Origin: Saccharopolyspora erythraea
Lineage (GTDB): Bacteria > Actinomycetota > Actinomycetes > Mycobacteriales > Pseudonocardiaceae
DNA: 64,000 nt
NCBI RefSeq assembly: GCF_018141105.1
Contig: NZ_CP054839.1
Coordinates: 7,071,411-7,135,410 of the forward strand
Direction of reading: 5' to 3'
Under the pieces are notes generated by a model. That model made no database searches and was not told where the DNA came from. It saw nothing but the letters and a program-made list of their open reading frames with translations. This document shows, in pieces, positions 61,560-64,000 of the stretch (position 1 is its first letter; every line of letters starts with the position of its first letter). The position numbers were made by a program, and so were the translations under genes.

Positions 61560-63031
61560 CAGAACTGGTCCGCCAATCCGGCCTCGGTCAGTGGATGTAC
61601 GCCGCGGCGCGGTCCGGGGACCTCGCCGCACAGCCTGGGAGTCGGGAAGACCTTGCCCGGGTTGCAGATGCCCACCGGGTCGAAGGCGCAGCGCACGCGC
61701 TGCATGGTGTCCAGGTCGTCGGGGTTGAACATCCGGCCCATGTACTTGACCTTGTCCGCGCCGACGCCGTGCTCGCCGGTGATCGAGCCGCCGTACTCGA
61801 TGCACAGGTCGAGGATCGCGCCGGAGACCTCCTCGGCGCGTTCGGCCGCGCCGGGCTCGGAGTCGTCGAACAGCACCAGCGGGTGCAGGTTGCCGTCGCC
61901 GGCGTGGAAGACGTTGGCCACCCGCACTCCGGACTCGGCCGACAGGCGGGCGATGCGGCCCAGCACCTCGGGCAGCGCGGTCCTGGGGATCACGCCGTCC
62001 TGCACGATGTAGTCGGGGCTGATCCGGCCCACGGCGGCGAAGGCGGACTTGCGCCCCTTCCAGATCATCGCCCGCTCGGCGTCGTCGGCGGCGACCCGGA
62101 TCTCGAAGGCGCAGTGCTCGCCGCAGTAGCGCTCGACCTCGGCGAAGGTGTACTCGACCTCGGCGGCCGGGCCGTCGAGCTCGACCACCAGCACCGCGCC
62201 AGCCCCTTCCGGATAGCCGCACTGCACGGCCTGCTCGGCCGCCTCGATGGCCAGCGCGTCCATCATCTCGATCGCGGCGGGCGTGACCCCGGCGGCGATG
62301 ATCGCCGAGACCGCCGCCCCCGCCTCGTCGGTGGAGGGGAAGCCGGCGAGCAGGGTCTGCACCGCCTCGGGTTTGCGCAGCAACCGCACGGTGATCTTGG
62401 TGACGATGCCGAGCGTGCCCTCGCTGCCGATGAACGCGCCGAGCAGGTCGTAGCCGGGCGCCTCGCGCGCGCCGCCGAGCTGGACGATCTCGCCGTCGGG
62501 CGTGATGACCTCCAGCCCGAGGATGTGGTGCGTGGTGAACCCGTACTTCAGGCAGTGCGCGCCGCCGGAGTTCTCCGCGACGTTGCCGCCCACCGAGCAC
62601 ACCTGCTGGCTCGAGGGGTCGGGAGCGAAGTAGTAGCCGTGCGGCGCGGCGGCCTTGGTGACGTCGAGGTTGATCACGCCCGGCTCGACCACGGCGCGTT
62701 CGTTGTCGACGTCGATCTCCAGGATCCGGCGCATCTTCGCGGTCACGATCAGCACGCCGTCGGAGTGCGGGAGAGCACCGCCGGACAGGCCGGTGCCCGA
62801 TCCGCGGGCGACGAAGGGGATCCGGTGCTCGGCGCAGATCCGCACCACCTGCTGGATCTGCTCCTGGTTCTCCGGGAGCACGACCACGGCGGGCACGGCA
62901 CGGTAGCTGGCCAGGCCGTCGCACTCGTAGGTCCGCAGGCGCTGCGGATCGGTGATGACGCCGTTCGGCGGGAGCACCTCGCGAAACCGGCGCAGGGCCG
63001 AGTCGAGAACTCCGGTGGCGGTCGACTGCAT
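61559..63031 (-). CDS. glcD: Glycolate oxidase / D-lactate dehydrogenase-type FAD subunit
   Basis: A 490-residue PCMH-type FAD enzyme with the FAD_oxidase C-terminal domain. It has VARGSGTGLSGGALP, GGNVAENSGGAHCLKYG and GSEGTLGIVTKI in the flavin domain, and NVFHAGDGNLHP in the substrate domain. ATG 63031 has GGAGG upstream. It is the first gene of the glcDEF operon and should oxidise glycolate or D-2-hydroxyacids to the keto acid. Confidence 0.92.
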   Translation of the reverse strand: MQSTATGVLDSALRRFREVLPPNGVITDPQRLRTYECDGLASYRAVPAVVVLPENQEQIQQVVRICAEHRIPFVARGSGTGLSGGALPHSDGVLIVTAKMRRILEIDVDNERAVVEPGVINLDVTKAAAPHGYYFAPDPSSQQVCSVGGNVAENSGGAHCLKYGFTTHHILGLEVITPDGEIVQLGGAREAPGYDLLGAFIGSEGTLGIVTKITVRLLRKPEAVQTLLAGFPSTDEAGAAVSAIIAAGVTPAAIEMMDALAIEAAEQAVQCGYPEGAGAVLVVELDGPAAEVEYTFAEVERYCGEHCAFEIRVAADDAERAMIWKGRKSAFAAVGRISPDYIVQDGVIPRTALPEVLGRIARLSAESGVRVANVFHAGDGNLHPLVLFDDSEPGAAERAEEVSGAILDLCIEYGGSITGEHGVGADKVKYMGRMFNPDDLDTMQRVRCAFDPVGICNPGKVFPTPRLCGEVPGPRRGVHPLTEAGLADQF

Positions 63032-63056
63032 GTTCCGGCCTCCTTGCCGAAATGAC

Positions 63057-63073
63057 ATTCCGCTTCGCGGAAT
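63057..63073. promoter_or_regulatory. Palindromic operator candidate upstream of glcD
   Basis: ATTCCGC-TTC-GCGGAAT is a perfect 7-3-7 inverted repeat about 26 bp upstream of glcD, resembling IclR-type operators. A second spaced inverted pair, TTGTCG (63101-63106) and CGACAA (63127-63132), lies farther upstream and may be a GntR-type site. No regulator gene is in view. Confidence 0.55.
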
Positions 63074-63313
63074 CACCGTTCCACTAGAGCCGACCCTAGG
63101 TTGTCGGCAACATAGATACAAGGGGTCGACAAGACGCGACCGAGAAGGCAGGCCCGCCCCGGCTGGCGACCATCCACCCCCGGCCATCAATTGTGTCCCC
63201 CGTCACACTGCGGATCCAGTCGGTCCCGCCCCGCGTCGATTGGTCCGTAAGTCAGGTTCATCCCGTTCGCCGCCGAATCCCGGGCGCCGTGCCGGAAACA
63301 CCAGAGGAAGTGC

Positions 63314-63769
63314 ATGACTGACGCATCCGAACGCATCCAGCAGACGCTGCGGCAGTTCGAGGAACAGGTCCAGAAGGCCGCGCAGCTGAAGTCCGCGATC
63401 CAGGACATGCACGGCACAGCCGCGAGCCCGGACGGTGCGGTGACGGTCACGGTCGCCCCCTCCGGAGCGGTCCTGGACCTCCGGCTTTCCCCCAACGCCG
63501 TCCGCCAGTCGCACACCGACCTCCAGCAGGCGATCTTGGCCGCGATCCGCGAAGCCACCCAGAACGCCGCCGACCAGCTCAACGAGACCGTCGCCCCGGT
63601 GCTTGGCGAGCAGTTCGACCAGTTCCAGGAGGCGTTCAACGCCAACGCCGCGCGCCCCCTGGGGCCCGACGCGGTGAGCCCCGGCGCGGCCCCGCAGGGC
63701 AACGGCCACGGCCGCGCCACTGACACCGACGATGACGACGACTTCGGCAACGAGTCGTTCCTGCGCTGA
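63314..63769 (+). CDS. YbaB/EbfC-family DNA-binding-like protein
   Basis: A 151-residue protein. Residues 1-100 form the YbaB core, with a helix at the start, the strand GAVTVTVAPSGAVLDLRLSP, and a second long helix (TDLQQAILAAIREATQNAAD). An acidic tail (TDTDDDDDFG) is added. In actinobacteria this subgroup often neighbours type VII secretion-like genes, as here. ATG 63314 follows GAGGAAG closely. Confidence 0.82.
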   Translation: MTDASERIQQTLRQFEEQVQKAAQLKSAIQDMHGTAASPDGAVTVTVAPSGAVLDLRLSPNAVRQSHTDLQQAILAAIREATQNAADQLNETVAPVLGEQFDQFQEAFNANAARPLGPDAVSPGAAPQGNGHGRATDTDDDDDFGNESFLR

Positions 63770-63781
63770 CCGGAGGCGAAC

Positions 63782-64000
63782 ATGGGCGGCAACATGCAGG
63801 TGAACTCCGAGACGCTCTCCGCGCACGGCGCGGGCAGCCGGAGCCTCGCCGACAAGTTCGGGCAACTCGCCCAGCTGCTGGAGCAGGCCAGGACCGACGA
63901 CCAGTGCTTCGGTCCGATCGGCAACGCCGTGGGCATCAGCGACAAGTACTTCGAGTCGCTGCAGGCGGCACAGGAGATGGTGGGCAAGGCCAAGGAGTTC
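63782..64000 (+). CDS. EspC/WXG100-like protein, partial at window end
   Basis: The first 73 codons are visible. They read as a helical EspC-type (PF10824-like) ESX secretion target, with QVNSETLSAHGAGSRSLADK, ARTDDQCFGPIGNAVG and YFESLQAAQEM. ATG 63782 lies 12 nt after the YbaB-family gene, with GGAGG upstream, suggesting one operon. The C-terminal part is beyond the window, so the full domain set is unknown. Confidence 0.7.
   Translation, partial: MGGNMQVNSETLSAHGAGSRSLADKFGQLAQLLEQARTDDQCFGPIGNAVGISDKYFESLQAAQEMVGKAKEF

Overview
The window is GC-rich actinobacterial chromosome with long GTG/TTG-started genes, many 1-4 nt stop/start overlaps, and hallmark actinomycete modules: a conservon, DUF742, a MetE under a B12 riboswitch, an iron (IdeR/DmdR) box and a type VII secretion-like small protein. 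Gene content and style suggest the Pseudonocardiales, close to Saccharopolyspora. That placement is inference from the sequence alone. No tRNA, rRNA, CRISPR array or intact transposase was seen.

Layout. 158-5182: a DeoR regulator, a terminator, then a four-gene sugar operon (SIS isomerase, PfkB kinase, class II aldolase, MFS sugar porter) resembling tagatose/galactosamine-6-phosphate catabolism. 5284-18059: the most notable region. A six-gene minus-strand biosynthesis/export operon (ATP-grasp ligase, DUF4213/DUF364 protein, cysteine-synthase-like PLP enzyme, dipeptide-epimerase-like enolase superfamily enzyme, MFS exporter, SAM methyltransferase) sits beside a four-gene family-5 peptide/nickel-type ABC importer and a convergent GNAT enzyme. 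Each transcription unit has a Zur-like 7-1-7 inverted repeat upstream. I interpret this as a zinc-responsive, non-NRPS small metallophore system with its own export and re-import. 18106-22731: a secreted alpha/beta hydrolase that shares the Zur-like box, a copper LPMO with a His-rich tail, and an acetate-type symporter with its DUF485 partner.

23562-28882: a conservon (sensor-like kinase, roadblock protein, DUF742 protein, GTPase). 29133-36300: an HtrA-type protease, a reductase, an amidohydrolase/DUF3311/SSS transporter set, a patatin and an ArfB-like rescue factor. 36370-36972: a C-terminal half DAHP synthase with a lost active-site motif, under a near-perfect iron box. 37021-37440: a long inverted repeat followed by direct repeats. 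37486-44904: a beta-lactamase-fold hydrolase, riboswitch-metE, a CPBP protease, a phytoene/squalene synthase relic and a class A penicillin-binding protein.

45264-54582: a small protein that looks like a Bell-type death effector with a C-terminal amyloid signalling (BASS-like) motif, a membrane protein, a phosphodiesterase, an MFS protein, a zinc carboxypeptidase, a DUF6319-like protein, a Baeyer-Villiger monooxygenase divergent from a TetR regulator, and a secreted unknown. 54702-63031: a fatty-acid beta-oxidation pair (fadB/fadA) behind a perfect palindromic operator, a second BASS-like relic, and a glycolate oxidase operon (glcD-glcE-glcF). 63314-64000: a YbaB-family protein and the start of an EspC/WXG-like protein, probably the beginning of a type VII-related locus that continues outside the window.
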